Shown: positions 1-9,929, counted from the stretch's first letter. The stretch: DNA of 64,000 nt from an uncultured Lachnospiraceae bacterium (GCA_948470335.1 CAOKOL010000015.1:1-64000), one strand, 5' to 3'. Numbers and translations are program-made. The notes: generated by a model from the sequence alone, not told the origin.

Positions 1-107
1 CAAACGCGGATATAAGCAAAGCGAAAGAAAAACTTGGATATACTCCGGAATGGTCATTTGGACGCGGAATAAAAGAAGCTATTGATTGGTATAAAAAGAA
101 CGTATAA
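1..107 (+). CDS. C-terminal end of a sugar-nucleotide epimerase/dehydratase (partial)
   Basis: Only the last 34 codons lie in the window; the reading frame runs from base 3 to the TAA at 105-107. The peptide contains DISKAKEKLGYTPEW followed by a GIKEAIDWYKK tail. This is the usual C-terminus of extended short-chain dehydrogenases acting on nucleotide sugars (GalE/WbpP-like), where the KAKEKLGY-P-W segment precedes the final helix. It directly abuts the glycosyltransferase gene, so it is probably an earlier gene of the same polysaccharide operon. The exact substrate cannot be told from this tail. Confidence 0.7.
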   Translation, partial: NADISKAKEKLGYTPEWSFGRGIKEAIDWYKKNV

Positions 108-111
108 TGTC

Positions 112-1281
112 ATGGATATATTGTATTTGGGATATTTTTGCAATGAAAAACTGTTTGATGAACTTGTAAAGACAGGGAGTAAAAGTTCTCATGCAAGACA
201 ACAGTTGGAAACAAAACTGATAAATGGGATAATAAAAAGAAAGGGCAACAATACATTAAGTGTTGTGTCATATATACCGGAGATTGGGAATGATTGGAAA
301 CAAACAAGAAATGGCGAGTGTTATAGTGGAGTATCAGTAAAATATTTATGGTGTAACAAGAAAAAAATAATCTCCATTATCACAGCAATTTATCAAAATT
401 TGTGTTATATCAAATCATGGGCACAATCTGAAAATAAAAAAATAGTTATAACATATTCGGTAAATCCAATTCATGTTATTCCGGCACTATTGTTAAGAAA
501 AAAATGTAAATATAAAATAATTACGCTTTGTTCAGAAATCAGTATATTTCGAAGAACGGAGAATATGTCTTTTGCATCTAAAATTAGCAAAAAAATTTCC
601 AAATGGTTAGATAATTCTTTTGATGGATATATCTTATTGAGTAAATATATGAATGAAGTTGTAAATAAAAAAAGAAAACCTTATATCATTATAGAAGGAA
701 TTGCTCAGGATGATAGAATCGAGAAAATAACTAAACGAGACAAAATTACATTGCTCTATGCTGGAGGTTTAACAGAAGACAATGGAATAAGAATCCTGCT
801 GGAAGGCTTTGTTTTATTAAAACGACTAGATCTGGAATTGTGGATATGTGGTGAAGGGCCTTTGGAATGTTTGGTACGAGAATATACGGAAATCCATCCT
901 AATATATTGTTTTGGGGAATCCAGCCAAATCAGAAAATTCGAGAAATGGAACATCAGGTTTCATTGTTGATGGCACCGAGATTTTCATATAATGAATTCA
1001 CAAAATATTCTTTTCCTTCTAAAATAATTGAATATATGTCCTCTGGCACACCGACGGTTCTGACAAGGCTTCAGGGGATTCCAGAAGAATATTTTACATA
1101 TGTTTATATACTTGAAAATGAAACTGCCATGGGAATAAAGTATTTGATTGAAAAAATATTATCCGATAGTGATAAGGAAAGGCATAGGATAGGACAAACT
1201 GCTAAAGAATTTGTATTGACCAAAAAGAATGAGAAAGTACAGGCGGAAAAAATAATCAAGTTCATAGACGAAAATTTTTAG
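112..1281 (+). CDS. glycosyltransferase family 4 (GT-B fold)
   Basis: The protein has 389 residues from the ATG at 112; an upstream in-frame TTG at 82 lies inside the preceding gene and is less likely. The C-terminal half shows GT4 features: a GGLTEDNGIRILLEGF segment near residue 220, CGEGP near 245, and FPSKIIEYMSSGTPTV near 305, which carries the acidic EX7E-type nucleotide-sugar site. The N-terminal acceptor domain is divergent. It is expected to add a sugar to the lipid-linked repeat unit on the cytoplasmic face of the membrane. Because capEFG lie downstream it could be the FucNAc transferase, but that is inference. The gene is markedly AT-rich compared with the region after 7.6 kb. Confidence 0.8.
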   Translation: MDILYLGYFCNEKLFDELVKTGSKSSHARQQLETKLINGIIKRKGNNTLSVVSYIPEIGNDWKQTRNGECYSGVSVKYLWCNKKKIISIITAIYQNLCYIKSWAQSENKKIVITYSVNPIHVIPALLLRKKCKYKIITLCSEISIFRRTENMSFASKISKKISKWLDNSFDGYILLSKYMNEVVNKKRKPYIIIEGIAQDDRIEKITKRDKITLLYAGGLTEDNGIRILLEGFVLLKRLDLELWICGEGPLECLVREYTEIHPNILFWGIQPNQKIREMEHQVSLLMAPRFSYNEFTKYSFPSKIIEYMSSGTPTVLTRLQGIPEEYFTYVYILENETAMGIKYLIEKILSDSDKERHRIGQTAKEFVLTKKNEKVQAEKIIKFIDENF

Positions 1282-1299
1282 TAAGATTATTGTTATGAA

Positions 1300-1327
1300 T
1301 TGTATATGTATTTTTAGGCTTTATAAT
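1300..1327 (+). promoter_or_regulatory. possible promoter in the 1282-1617 gap
   Basis: TTGTAT at 1300-1305 and TATAAT at 1322-1327 are separated by 16 bases. The rest of the 336-base gap holds an imperfect hairpin (TTTCCACTT at 1484-1492 with AAGTGGGAAA at 1502-1511) and short open frames without recognisable content. AT-rich DNA gives such matches by chance. Confidence 0.3.
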
Positions 1328-1617
1328 AAAAAAATATTCAATGTAAGAATGGAAAAGTGATAAGAAAATTTTTATCTATATTTGTGCGTGATTGTTTTAT
1401 GAGAAAAATTACAAGTCATAAAGATGTAAATATTTTTAAAGGATATAAAAGATAATTTCGTATAAGTGTTTTTTAAAGGCAAGTTTCCACTTAGGACATT
1501 GAAGTGGGAAAAAAGATAGAGTATAGTGAGAATATTACTTAAAGTAATCAAATGTCCTATATTAAAAGGCGTTTGCGAGATAACAGAATAATATTGATAA
1601 GAGGTGTTTATACAAAT

Positions 1618-2838
1618 ATGCCATATAAAATTGCACTGAAAAAGTTTGCTTATATTATATGTTTCTTTATGTTTTTGTTATTTCCTACATCTATTAATAG
1701 TATACCGCATTCGGTCAAAAGCATAATTGTTTTATGGATACTTGAAAGTGCTGTGATCGTTTTTTTTATATGCGAGGAAAAAATAGATAAAAAACAATTG
1801 CTGAAAACGATGGTAATAATAGGATATCTAACGATTGCAACCATTGTTGCGACAAGAGAAAATGCACTTTATATCAGTCTGGCACGAATTGCACCGATCC
1901 TATGTTTTGTTGTTATGTGTTGTACAAATGTCAAAAGCAGAATTCAACCATCTTTTTTTCTTGGACTTTTAGATACAATGTGTATTATTCTAATTGTTTG
2001 GAATTTTTTGACATTAATGAAAGAGCCTCATTTTATTAAATTTGTCAATCTTTTTTATACGCAGTTAGATTCTTATACTGCAACGTATTGGTCTCTGACA
2101 AAAAATAGGCCTGTGTTTACGTTTGGTGTTCATAATTTTGCTGCAATATTCTATTTGCATTTTTTCCTGTTTTGTTATTTTGCGTATACACGTTATAAAC
2201 GTTATCGGTATTGGATTTACATGGTTTGTATATGGTTATTTACGATGTTATTGAAAACTACTTCTGGTATAGGGGTTTTTTGTTTTATGGCATTGTTTAT
2301 CTTGCGGATAGTTATGCAGGATAAGAAAAAGATTTTTAGTTTAATGATCTGGGGTTGTTTGGCTTTGCTTTTTTTAAAACAACCGTCATTTTTAAATGAT
2401 TACACGGCTTCATTGACAAGTAAGGCAAACGGTTTTTCCGCACGATATGCGAGTGAGAGTAATCTGTATGAAGGGAACTGGTCCATATTGAAAAGGTTTC
2501 CATTAGGAATCGGCGTTCACATTGGCAGACCTGAATTAAATATATATTTTGCTGATTCAGGATATGCTATTTATCTAACTATGGGAAATCTTGTTGTTTT
2601 ATTGTCGTTTTTTGAATTGATGTTTTGTTATTTAAGAAATAATATGGGGCTGAAAATGGCATTGATTTTGTTTGTAGTAATTGCTTTGACAGAATTGTCT
2701 TTTGTAAGTTTTATGTATGATAAAACGCTTTATTTATATGTTTTTGAAATAGGCTTTTACAGAAGTATTTTAGTAAAGACAAATAGTAAAGAGCGAGAAT
2801 TTACCGCATCAAGCTGGAGGATAAAATGTCCGAACTGA
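1618..2838 (+). CDS. Wzy-like O-antigen/capsule polymerase (multi-pass membrane protein)
   Basis: I chose the ATG at 1618, which has AGAGG 14-18 bases upstream; an in-frame ATG at 1552 lacks a ribosome site. The product is 406 residues with about ten hydrophobic segments, a large loop around residues 255-320, and little sequence conservation. That is the usual picture for Wzy polymerases, which join repeat units on the outer face of the membrane. The position between glycosyltransferase genes and next to a Wzx-like flippase supports the role. No diagnostic motif was seen, so a different polysaccharide membrane protein is possible. It overlaps the next gene by 13 bases. Confidence 0.6.
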   Translation: MPYKIALKKFAYIICFFMFLLFPTSINSIPHSVKSIIVLWILESAVIVFFICEEKIDKKQLLKTMVIIGYLTIATIVATRENALYISLARIAPILCFVVMCCTNVKSRIQPSFFLGLLDTMCIILIVWNFLTLMKEPHFIKFVNLFYTQLDSYTATYWSLTKNRPVFTFGVHNFAAIFYLHFFLFCYFAYTRYKRYRYWIYMVCIWLFTMLLKTTSGIGVFCFMALFILRIVMQDKKKIFSLMIWGCLALLFLKQPSFLNDYTASLTSKANGFSARYASESNLYEGNWSILKRFPLGIGVHIGRPELNIYFADSGYAIYLTMGNLVVLLSFFELMFCYLRNNMGLKMALILFVVIALTELSFVSFMYDKTLYLYVFEIGFYRSILVKTNSKEREFTASSWRIKCPN

Positions 2839-3833
2839 AATTTGATATCCCTATTGCACTTTTTATTTTTAAAAGAAAAGATACAACACTTCGAATTATT
2901 GAAAGAATTGCAAAGGTTAGGCCACAAAAGCTTTATTTAATTGCGGATTATGGTCGTGATGAAAAAGAAATTGAATTGGTCACTGAAAGTCGAAAAGCTG
3001 TTGAAAAGTCTATTAACTGGGATTGTGAGGTTGTGAAATATTATGCAGAGCAGAACAGAGGGGTTTATGCTAATATAGGCGAAGGTGCAAAATGGGTACT
3101 GAGCAGGGAAGAATGGGCAATTTTTCTCGAAGATGATAATTTGCCGGAGGTTACTTTTTTCTATTATTGTAAAGAGTTGCTAGAGAAATATAAAGATAGT
3201 CATAAAATATTATGGATATGTGGAACGAATTATCTTGGAAAATATGATTCTGCGGATCATGTAAGTTATATGTTCACACAGCATTTGTTACCTTGCGGAT
3301 GGGCTTCATGGAGTGATAAATTTTTAAAATATTATGATGGAGAAATGGAGACATTTGCGAATCTTGACACAAAAAAAATGCTCCAAAAGAATTATACCGA
3401 CAAAAATTTATTTAGATATCAATATCGTCTTTTTGAAAAAACCCGATATAAGTTAAGAAATGACAGAAAAATATGTTCATGGGATTACCAGATGGCTTAT
3501 TCAGTACGGTTAAATGATATGTATGGTATATCTCCGATATATAATCAGATTAAAAATATCGGCGTGGATGAATTCTCTGAACATAATGGTACTTCGTTCA
3601 GATATGTTATGACCAGACGATTTTGCGGAATGGCGTCATATCCTCTCGAAATGCCGTTAAGGCATCCCATGGAGATTAAATGTGATGCAAAATATGAAAA
3701 ACTGACAGGAAAAATAATATTACCGCCTTTGAGAGTGAGGATGCAGACGAAATGTGGTGATATCATGAAAAGGCTTTTGGGAATAGACAGAGATGCAAGT
3801 TTACTGTTGTATTTAAAAAGAAAAAACAGATAA
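2826..3833 (+). CDS. GT-A type glycosyltransferase (GNT-I/hemolysin-associated family)
   Basis: The product is 335 residues and starts at ATG 2826 with GGAGG about seven bases upstream. It shows PIALFIFKRKDTTLRIIE at the N-terminus, an EQNRGVYANIG stretch near residue 80, and FLEDDN near residue 100, which is the DXD-like metal/nucleotide-sugar site of GT-A enzymes. CGWASWSDKF follows near residue 155. Bacterial proteins of this type sit in capsule clusters and resemble the GNT-I-like glycosyltransferases. It has no membrane segment and should work in the cytoplasm on the lipid-linked acceptor. Donor and acceptor are unknown. Confidence 0.8.
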   Translation: MSELKFDIPIALFIFKRKDTTLRIIERIAKVRPQKLYLIADYGRDEKEIELVTESRKAVEKSINWDCEVVKYYAEQNRGVYANIGEGAKWVLSREEWAIFLEDDNLPEVTFFYYCKELLEKYKDSHKILWICGTNYLGKYDSADHVSYMFTQHLLPCGWASWSDKFLKYYDGEMETFANLDTKKMLQKNYTDKNLFRYQYRLFEKTRYKLRNDRKICSWDYQMAYSVRLNDMYGISPIYNQIKNIGVDEFSEHNGTSFRYVMTRRFCGMASYPLEMPLRHPMEIKCDAKYEKLTGKIILPPLRVRMQTKCGDIMKRLLGIDRDASLLLYLKRKNR

Positions 3834-3849
3834 TAAGGAAGGTTTTTTG

Positions 3850-5193
3850 ATGCCTGAATGGTTGCATAGTAGTAAAGCATTGATAAAAAGCATAGCTGGA
3901 ACGATAGGAGTCAAGGGGTTGTCACTCTTGATCAGTTTATTCACGACGGCTGCTTATATGCACTATTTTTCCAGTGTGGAAGTTTTAGGAGTATGGTTAG
4001 CATTGGTTTCCATGCTTAACTGGATTATGAATTTTGACCTTGGAATTGGGAATGGTCTTCGTAATAAACTGGTAAATATATTGAATTTAAAAGATGGTAG
4101 GCTGGTGAAACAATGCATTTCATCAGCTTATATTATTTTAGGAGGCGTTTCTTTAACCGTTTTTATTGTGGGTAATTTGGTTTTAGGATTTGTTAACTGG
4201 AATGGATTATTGAAAATTTCCCCAAATACTCTGAGCTCAACCGTATTGCTGTTGGTAGTTAGAATAACTTTTTCAGGTGTCATTCTTCAGTTCTTTCTAA
4301 GATTGATAATATCAGTTCTATATGCAATGCAAAAACCGGCGATAGCAAATCTGATTACTCTGATCTCTCATTCACTGATTTTGGTTTTTGTATGTCTGTT
4401 TAGAATAGACGACACTGAGAAAAGTATGATTGTACTTTCAGCTATGCAGGCATTCACGGTCAATATTCCTTTGATAATTGCTACGTTATGGGTTTTTATT
4501 AAATATCTCCCGTATGCAATACCTAGTGTTAAATACTATCAGGGTGAACTTGCAAAAAGTATTCTTAATCTTGGATGTTGTTTTTTGGGAATTCAACTGT
4601 CTCTGCTGATTATTAATTCTACAAACGACTTTCTGATAACAAATCTTTTTGGCCCTGAACATGTTGTTGAATATCAGATTTATGATAAGATCTTTATTTT
4701 AATATCATCAGGATTTTCTTTGGTGACGGTTCCTGTTTGGTCGGCTGTTACGAAAGCATATGTTGAAAACAGAAGAAAATGGATTCAAAAAACTTACCGG
4801 ATACTGTTAGTGATTGCGGTTTTGATAAGTGTTGTATCAATGATTCTTCCACTGATTTATCAGAAACTTGTAAATATATGGCTGAATGATAAAGCAATAC
4901 AGATCAGTATATTAAATGCCTATATGTTTGCCATATATAATGTAATATTGACTTTCAATTACGCATCGACGAGTATTGCGAACGGACTAGGCCAATTGAA
5001 GATCCAAATATGGTGCAATACGATAGCAGCCATCGTAAAGATTCCTTTTGTAATTATTTTGGCAGGTTATACGGATAATTGGATGTGTGTTGTTTGCGTA
5101 AATATAATAATTATGCTGCCATGTGTAATTTTGCAGCCGATTGTAAATACAAAATATTTAAAAAAAATGGGAGAACATTGTCATGATGTTTAA
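3850..5193 (+). CDS. Wzx-like polysaccharide repeat-unit flippase (MATE/MOP superfamily)
   Basis: The 447-residue product starts at ATG 3850, behind AAGGAAGG at 3835-3842. It has about twelve hydrophobic segments and the N-terminal pattern typical of Wzx exporters: a GVKGLSLLISLFTTAAYMHYF segment followed by EVLGVWLALVS and FDLGIGNGLRNKL. Such proteins move the undecaprenyl-linked oligosaccharide from the inner to the outer leaflet. Together with the Wzy-like protein it indicates a Wzx/Wzy-dependent pathway. Its end overlaps the start of the MBOAT gene by 11 bases, pointing to one operon. Confidence 0.8.
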   Translation: MPEWLHSSKALIKSIAGTIGVKGLSLLISLFTTAAYMHYFSSVEVLGVWLALVSMLNWIMNFDLGIGNGLRNKLVNILNLKDGRLVKQCISSAYIILGGVSLTVFIVGNLVLGFVNWNGLLKISPNTLSSTVLLLVVRITFSGVILQFFLRLIISVLYAMQKPAIANLITLISHSLILVFVCLFRIDDTEKSMIVLSAMQAFTVNIPLIIATLWVFIKYLPYAIPSVKYYQGELAKSILNLGCCFLGIQLSLLIINSTNDFLITNLFGPEHVVEYQIYDKIFILISSGFSLVTVPVWSAVTKAYVENRRKWIQKTYRILLVIAVLISVVSMILPLIYQKLVNIWLNDKAIQISILNAYMFAIYNVILTFNYASTSIANGLGQLKIQIWCNTIAAIVKIPFVIILAGYTDNWMCVVCVNIIIMLPCVILQPIVNTKYLKKMGEHCHDV

Positions 5194-6660
5194 TAGCATG
5201 CAGTACTTATTTTTTTTTCCGATAGTAGTATTACTGTATTTCATAATTCCCAAAAAGATCAGATATATTTGGCTATTGGCGGTAAGTTTCTATTTCTACA
5301 TGTGTTGGAATGCAAAGTACGCTATTTTGCTTTTTATAAGTATATTTATAACTTGGAGTGCCGGTTTATGTATAAGAATAGTTAAAACTGAGTTTGGTTT
5401 GGGCAAGGTTGCAAAAGGTATTCTTTTTTTCAGTATAGCAGGTAATCTCAGTATATTATTTGTGTTCAAATATTTATCATTTATTATTGAAAATATAAAT
5501 TTTTTATTGGAAAAACTGAAATTGCAGCCTTTTGTTTTGGAGTTTAACTGGATTTTGCCAGTGGGAATATCTTTTTATATTTTCCAGGCGATTGGCTATG
5601 TCATTGATGTTTATCGTGAAAAAGTGCCCGTTGAAAAGAATTTTTTAAGATATGCCTTGTTTATTTCTTTTTTTCCTCAGTTAGTAGCCGGTCCTATCGA
5701 GCGTACGGAAAACATGATGGCACAGCTAAGAAACGGCAGTTGTTTTGATATCAGAAGAATCAGAAAAGGAATGGTGCTGATTTTATGGGGATTGTATTTA
5801 AAATTGGTACTGGCTGATAATCTGGGAACAGTTGTTACCGCTGTATATGAAAATTATGAAAACTATGCGGGTATACATATTGTATTGGCAACAATGATGT
5901 TTGCAATACAGATATATTGTGATTTCTGTGGATACTCCAATATTGCAATAGGGAGTGCTGAAATATTGGGGTACCGGTTGATGGAGAATTTTAAAAGTCC
6001 CTATTTGGCATGTAGCATATCAGATTTCTGGAAAAGATGGCATGTATCTCTGACATCATGGTTTACGGATTATGTATATATTCCATTAGGAGGGAACAGA
6101 AAAGGTACTGTAAGAACAAATATTAATACAATGATTGTATTTGGTTTGAGCGGTGCCTGGCATGGTGCGTCGTGGACATATATTATATGGGGAGTATTGA
6201 ATGGTGTTTTGATGGTGACTGATAAATTTACAGTTGAGCTGAGAAAAAAATTAAGAAATTCAATGCAAATATCAATCGGGGGGGGTATAAACTTCTTACA
6301 AGAATAATAACTTTTATTCTGATAAATTTTACATGGCTGTTTTTCAGGGCGAGGACTATAAACGATGCGATTGGAATGCTGAAAGTTGTTTGCACAGGAT
6401 TTGGATGGAGGTATCTGCTGACAGACAGTATTTATTTTCAAATGCAGTCTCATGTGACCGTAATACTGTTATTATCAATTTTATTATTATTTATGGTAGA
6501 TATACTTAAAGATAAAGGAATTGATGTGAGAAAACATATCTTGGAGCAAGGATTTTTTGTCAGATATTTGCTTTATATCATACTGATTGGAGTTATTATA
6601 GTTTTTGGAAAATATGGAGATGCATATGCGCAAACACAGTTTATATACTTCCAGTTTTAA
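5183..6660 (+). pseudogene. MBOAT-family O-acyltransferase interrupted by a frameshift at a G8 tract
   Basis: The first frame (5183-6307, 374 residues) carries the MBOAT membrane core: WKRWHVSLTSW near residue 285 and the catalytic-His motif GAWHGASW near residue 325. It then reads through eight G residues at 6278-6285 and stops at 6305-6307. The missing C-terminus continues in the next frame up to 6660, with FTWLFFRARTINDAIGMLK and the characteristic final FIYFQF. One additional G (nine in all), or six G, would restore a protein of about 492 residues, normal for AlgI/DltB-like enzymes. It should acylate a surface polysaccharide with the adjacent SGNH protein. The state seen here is off: phase variation, fixed mutation or a sequencing error are all possible. 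Confidence 0.82.
6278..6285 (+). repeat. G8 homopolymer tract in coding sequence
   Basis: Eight consecutive G residues lie in an otherwise AT-rich gene at the exact place where the MBOAT reading frame breaks. Such tracts are classic slipped-strand mispairing sites. Nine G would encode three glycines and keep the frame. Confidence 0.85.
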
Positions 6661-7591
6661 AGAGACAATGAATTTTATTTTGATGTTATTTTTAGTAGCT
6701 GCAACATTTATGTTGTGGATATTGCATATGATGCCACAGTATTCCAATGAATATACGGCCTCTATTTTAGATAAAGTCGAAAGACTTGAATCCGTAAATG
6801 AACCTAAGATTATACTGGTGGGAAATTCTAATGTGCCCTTTGGAATCGACTCCGAGACATTGGAAGAAACATTTAATATGCCGGTAGTTGATATGGGACT
6901 GCATGGAAGTCTTGGAAATGCTTTTCATGAAAATCTCGCAAAGTTTAACGTGAATAAAGGTGATATTGTTATTGTGGCACATACCACATATTATGATACC
7001 GGAGTATTCGGTGATCCGGTATTGGGATGGATTACCCTTGAGGACCATTGGCATTTGTGGAATGCGGTTGATTATAAAATGATGAAACAGTTAATAGACA
7101 ATTTTCCTATATATCTTAAAAAAGTAATCAATCTGTGGAGCAATGAAAAAGGAAATCTGATTCCAACCGGAATATATGCGAGGACGTCTTTTAATGAGTA
7201 TGGCGATATTGGAGTAAGCAGAACAGAATCGAAATTGGATGTTGAAAAAGCAACGGTTCAAATGCCGTCTGTAGGGGATGATGTGGCAGAAAGATTAAAT
7301 CAATTGAATGAATATTTTACTGATAGAGGAGCGGTTATGTTAATTGCAGCATATCCAATCTTGAATACATCTTCTACTCCGGACAGGCAGGAATTTTTAG
7401 AATTTCAGGAGAAACTGGAGAATGCGATGGATGCATCTGTAATTTCTGAGTATACGGACTATTTTTTTGAACCACAGTATTTTTATGATGTAAACTATCA
7501 TTTAACAGATGAAGGCACTGTATTACGTACTAATTTGCTTATTGAGGATATAAAAAGATGGGATAAACAACAGATTTGGGTAATGTATTAA
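6626..7591 (+). CDS. SGNH/DltD-like hydrolase partner of the MBOAT acyltransferase
   Basis: I chose the ATG at 6626, six bases after GGAG; earlier in-frame ATG codons at 6614 and 6620 and a TTG at 6605 lack spacing to a site. The gene overlaps the MBOAT C-terminal coding part by 35 bases, so translation is probably coupled. The 321-residue product has one N-terminal membrane anchor (residues 12-35) and an extracytoplasmic domain. It contains ILVGNSNVPFGID (block I serine) near residue 65 and a late VNYHLTDEG segment with the expected His. DltD, AlgJ/AlgX and PatB-like proteins form such pairs with MBOAT proteins in O-acylation. The acyl group and target sugar are unknown. Confidence 0.7.
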   Translation: MRKHSLYTSSFKETMNFILMLFLVAATFMLWILHMMPQYSNEYTASILDKVERLESVNEPKIILVGNSNVPFGIDSETLEETFNMPVVDMGLHGSLGNAFHENLAKFNVNKGDIVIVAHTTYYDTGVFGDPVLGWITLEDHWHLWNAVDYKMMKQLIDNFPIYLKKVINLWSNEKGNLIPTGIYARTSFNEYGDIGVSRTESKLDVEKATVQMPSVGDDVAERLNQLNEYFTDRGAVMLIAAYPILNTSSTPDRQEFLEFQEKLENAMDASVISEYTDYFFEPQYFYDVNYHLTDEGTVLRTNLLIEDIKRWDKQQIWVMY

Positions 7592-7617
7592 TAAGTCTGG
7601 AAAGGAGACAAATTTTC

Positions 7618-8661
7618 ATGTCACAATTAAAAAATGTATCTTTGCTGATTACCGGAGGTACGGGCTCTTTTGGTCACACCGTCCTAAAGCATTTTTTAAG
7701 TTCGGATATCAGAGAAATTCGTATATTTAGCCGGGATGAAAAAAAACAGGATGATATGCGGCACGAATTACAACGAGATTATCCGGAACACGCTTCCAAA
7801 GTAAAATTTTATATCGGAGACGTTCGTAATCCACAGTCGGTTCATGATGCTATGCCGGGTGTGGATTTTGTTTTTCATGCGGCAGCTTTGAAACAAGTGC
7901 CTTCCTGTGAGTTTTTTCCTATGGAGGCGGTTCATACCAATGTAGAGGGTACAAATAATGTTCTTCATGCTGCTATGGAGGCAGGGGTAAAGCGGGTAGT
8001 ATGTCTGTCAACTGATAAAGCTGCATATCCGATAAATGCCATGGGAACCAGCAAAGCTATGATGGAGCATGTGGTTCGCGCCAATGCAAGGGTCGCCGCA
8101 GAACGTGGGAAAACGGTGATTTGTTGTACCCGATATGGAAATGTGATGTGTTCAAGAGGGTCGGTGATCCCTCTTTTTATCGATCAGATAAAAGCCGGAA
8201 ATCCTATTACAATCACCAATCCTGACATGACCAGATTTCTTATGAATCTTGATGAAGCTGTTGATCTGGTGCAGTTTGCGTTTGAGCATGCGAATCCGGG
8301 CGATTTGTTTATTCAGAAATCAGATGCAAGTACCATCGGCGTGCTGGCACGGGCGGTTCAGAAGCTCTTTGGGGATACGGGAACACGGATTATAGGAACA
8401 CGTCATGGGGAAAAATTGTATGAGACATTGATGACGAAAGAGGAAAAACTGCGTTCAGAGGATATGGGACATTATTATCGTGTATCTGCTGATAACAGGG
8501 ATCTGAATTATGATAAATATTTTATCAACGGACAGGTGCAGACAGAATCGGAGGAAGCCTATACAAGCCATAATGCGAAACTTTTGAATGTGGAGCAGAC
8601 TGTGGAAAAAATATTGTCAACCGAATATGTGCAAAAAGTGTTAAAGGAGAATATCTGTTGA
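7618..8661 (+). CDS. capE: UDP-N-acetylglucosamine 4,6-dehydratase/5-epimerase CapE
   Basis: The 347-residue product starts at ATG 7618 behind AAAGGAGA. The N-terminal Rossmann motif ITGGTGSFG is at residues 10-18. STDKAAYPINAMGTSK near residue 130-145 carries MXXXK in place of the usual YXXXK, as in Staphylococcus aureus CapE, whose catalytic triad uses Met. The enzyme converts UDP-GlcNAc to a 4-keto-6-deoxy-L-talo/arabino intermediate, the first step to UDP-N-acetyl-L-fucosamine. capF and capG follow with overlapping or nearly abutting ends, giving the full three-enzyme pathway. Base composition rises towards the genome average here. Confidence 0.93.
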   Translation: MSQLKNVSLLITGGTGSFGHTVLKHFLSSDIREIRIFSRDEKKQDDMRHELQRDYPEHASKVKFYIGDVRNPQSVHDAMPGVDFVFHAAALKQVPSCEFFPMEAVHTNVEGTNNVLHAAMEAGVKRVVCLSTDKAAYPINAMGTSKAMMEHVVRANARVAAERGKTVICCTRYGNVMCSRGSVIPLFIDQIKAGNPITITNPDMTRFLMNLDEAVDLVQFAFEHANPGDLFIQKSDASTIGVLARAVQKLFGDTGTRIIGTRHGEKLYETLMTKEEKLRSEDMGHYYRVSADNRDLNYDKYFINGQVQTESEEAYTSHNAKLLNVEQTVEKILSTEYVQKVLKENIC

Positions 8662-9917
8662 ATATATTAATCACAGGCGCCAAAGGTTTTGTAGGGCGCA
8701 ATTTGGTAGAAAATCTGAAGAATATTAAATCAGGAAAAGACAGGACTCATTCGGATCTCCGGTTGGGAAAAATTATGGAATATGATATTGACACACCAGA
8801 GAGTAAACTGGAAGAATATTGCCGAAAGGCAGATTTTGTATTTCACCTCGCAGGTGTGAACCGTCCAAAAGAAACAGATGAAAAGTCCAGATCAGATGCA
8901 TATATGAATGGAAATTTTGGCTTTTCTTCAAAACTGTTAAAGCTTCTGGAGCAATGTGGAAATGCCTGCCCGGTTATGCTTGCAAGTTCGGTGCAGGCTG
9001 CGCTTACCGGAAGATATGCGGGTTCCGTATATGGTAAGAGCAAGCTGGCCGGAGAGGAACTGTTTTTTCAATATGGTGCGGAAACAGGGGCAAAGATTCT
9101 GGTCTACCGTTTCCCCAATCTTTTTGGAAAATGGTGCCGGCCTGATTACAATTCGGCGGTGGCAACTTTCTGTAATGCGATAGCAAATGATTTAGAGTAT
9201 ACGGTCAATGACCAGACTACGGAATTAGAACTGCTGTATATTGATGATTTGGTTCATGAGCTGATGGATGCACTGGAAGGGAAAGAACACCGCTGTGTAT
9301 ATCCTCGAAATGAAACGTATGACGGATTGGTTCCGGTAAATGATATAAAAGGCCGGTACTGCTACGTGCCGATTACCCACAAAGCTACATTGGGAGAGAT
9401 TATAGAACTTTTAAAAAGATTCAAAAAGATGCCGGAAACGTTAGTATTGCCTGACATCCCGACCGGATCATTTGCGAAAAAGTTGTATTCGGCGTACCTT
9501 TCTTATCTGCCTGTACAGGCTGTTTCTTATCCTGTTAAAATGAATGTGGATCAGAGAGGCGTTTTTGCGGAACTGTTTAAGACAGAACGTTGCGGGCAGG
9601 TAAGTATTAATATTGCGAATCCCGGAAATGTAAGGGGGCAGCACTGGCATAACAGTAAGTGGGAAATTTTTATGGTGGTTTCCGGACATGGTTTGATTCA
9701 GGAGCGTAAAATAGGGACAGATCCCGATACTGGCAGGCCATATCCGGTTTTGAGCTTTGAAGTGACAGGTGAGGAGATGAGAGCGGTTCAGATGCTTCCG
9801 GGATATACCCATAATATTATTAATCTGTCAGAGACGGAAAAGCTTATTACAGTCATGTGGGCAAATGAGCAATTTGACAGTAACCATCCGGATACATTTG
9901 CGGAAAAAGTTGAATAA
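8658..9917 (+). CDS. capF: CapF-type bifunctional reductase/epimerase with C-terminal cupin
   Basis: The TTG start at 8658 overlaps the capE stop by four bases and lies seven bases behind AAAGGAGA. The 419-residue protein has an N-terminal short-chain reductase domain (ITGAKGFVGRNL at residues 5-16, YGKSKLAGE near 125) and a C-terminal cupin domain (MNVDQRGVFAELFKT near 295, then RGQHWHNSKWEIF with zinc-type His residues near 325). CapF epimerises at C3 with the cupin and reduces the 4-keto group with NADPH, giving UDP-6-deoxy-L-talose-NAc. Length and domain order match characterised CapF. Confidence 0.93.
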   Translation: MNILITGAKGFVGRNLVENLKNIKSGKDRTHSDLRLGKIMEYDIDTPESKLEEYCRKADFVFHLAGVNRPKETDEKSRSDAYMNGNFGFSSKLLKLLEQCGNACPVMLASSVQAALTGRYAGSVYGKSKLAGEELFFQYGAETGAKILVYRFPNLFGKWCRPDYNSAVATFCNAIANDLEYTVNDQTTELELLYIDDLVHELMDALEGKEHRCVYPRNETYDGLVPVNDIKGRYCYVPITHKATLGEIIELLKRFKKMPETLVLPDIPTGSFAKKLYSAYLSYLPVQAVSYPVKMNVDQRGVFAELFKTERCGQVSINIANPGNVRGQHWHNSKWEIFMVVSGHGLIQERKIGTDPDTGRPYPVLSFEVTGEEMRAVQMLPGYTHNIINLSETEKLITVMWANEQFDSNHPDTFAEKVE

Positions 9918-9929
9918 GGAGTAAGGAAC

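Noticed and set aside
1282..1617. Short open frame ending KDVNIFKGYKR as a small gene
   Set aside because: Only about 30 codons, no ribosome site and no recognisable content.
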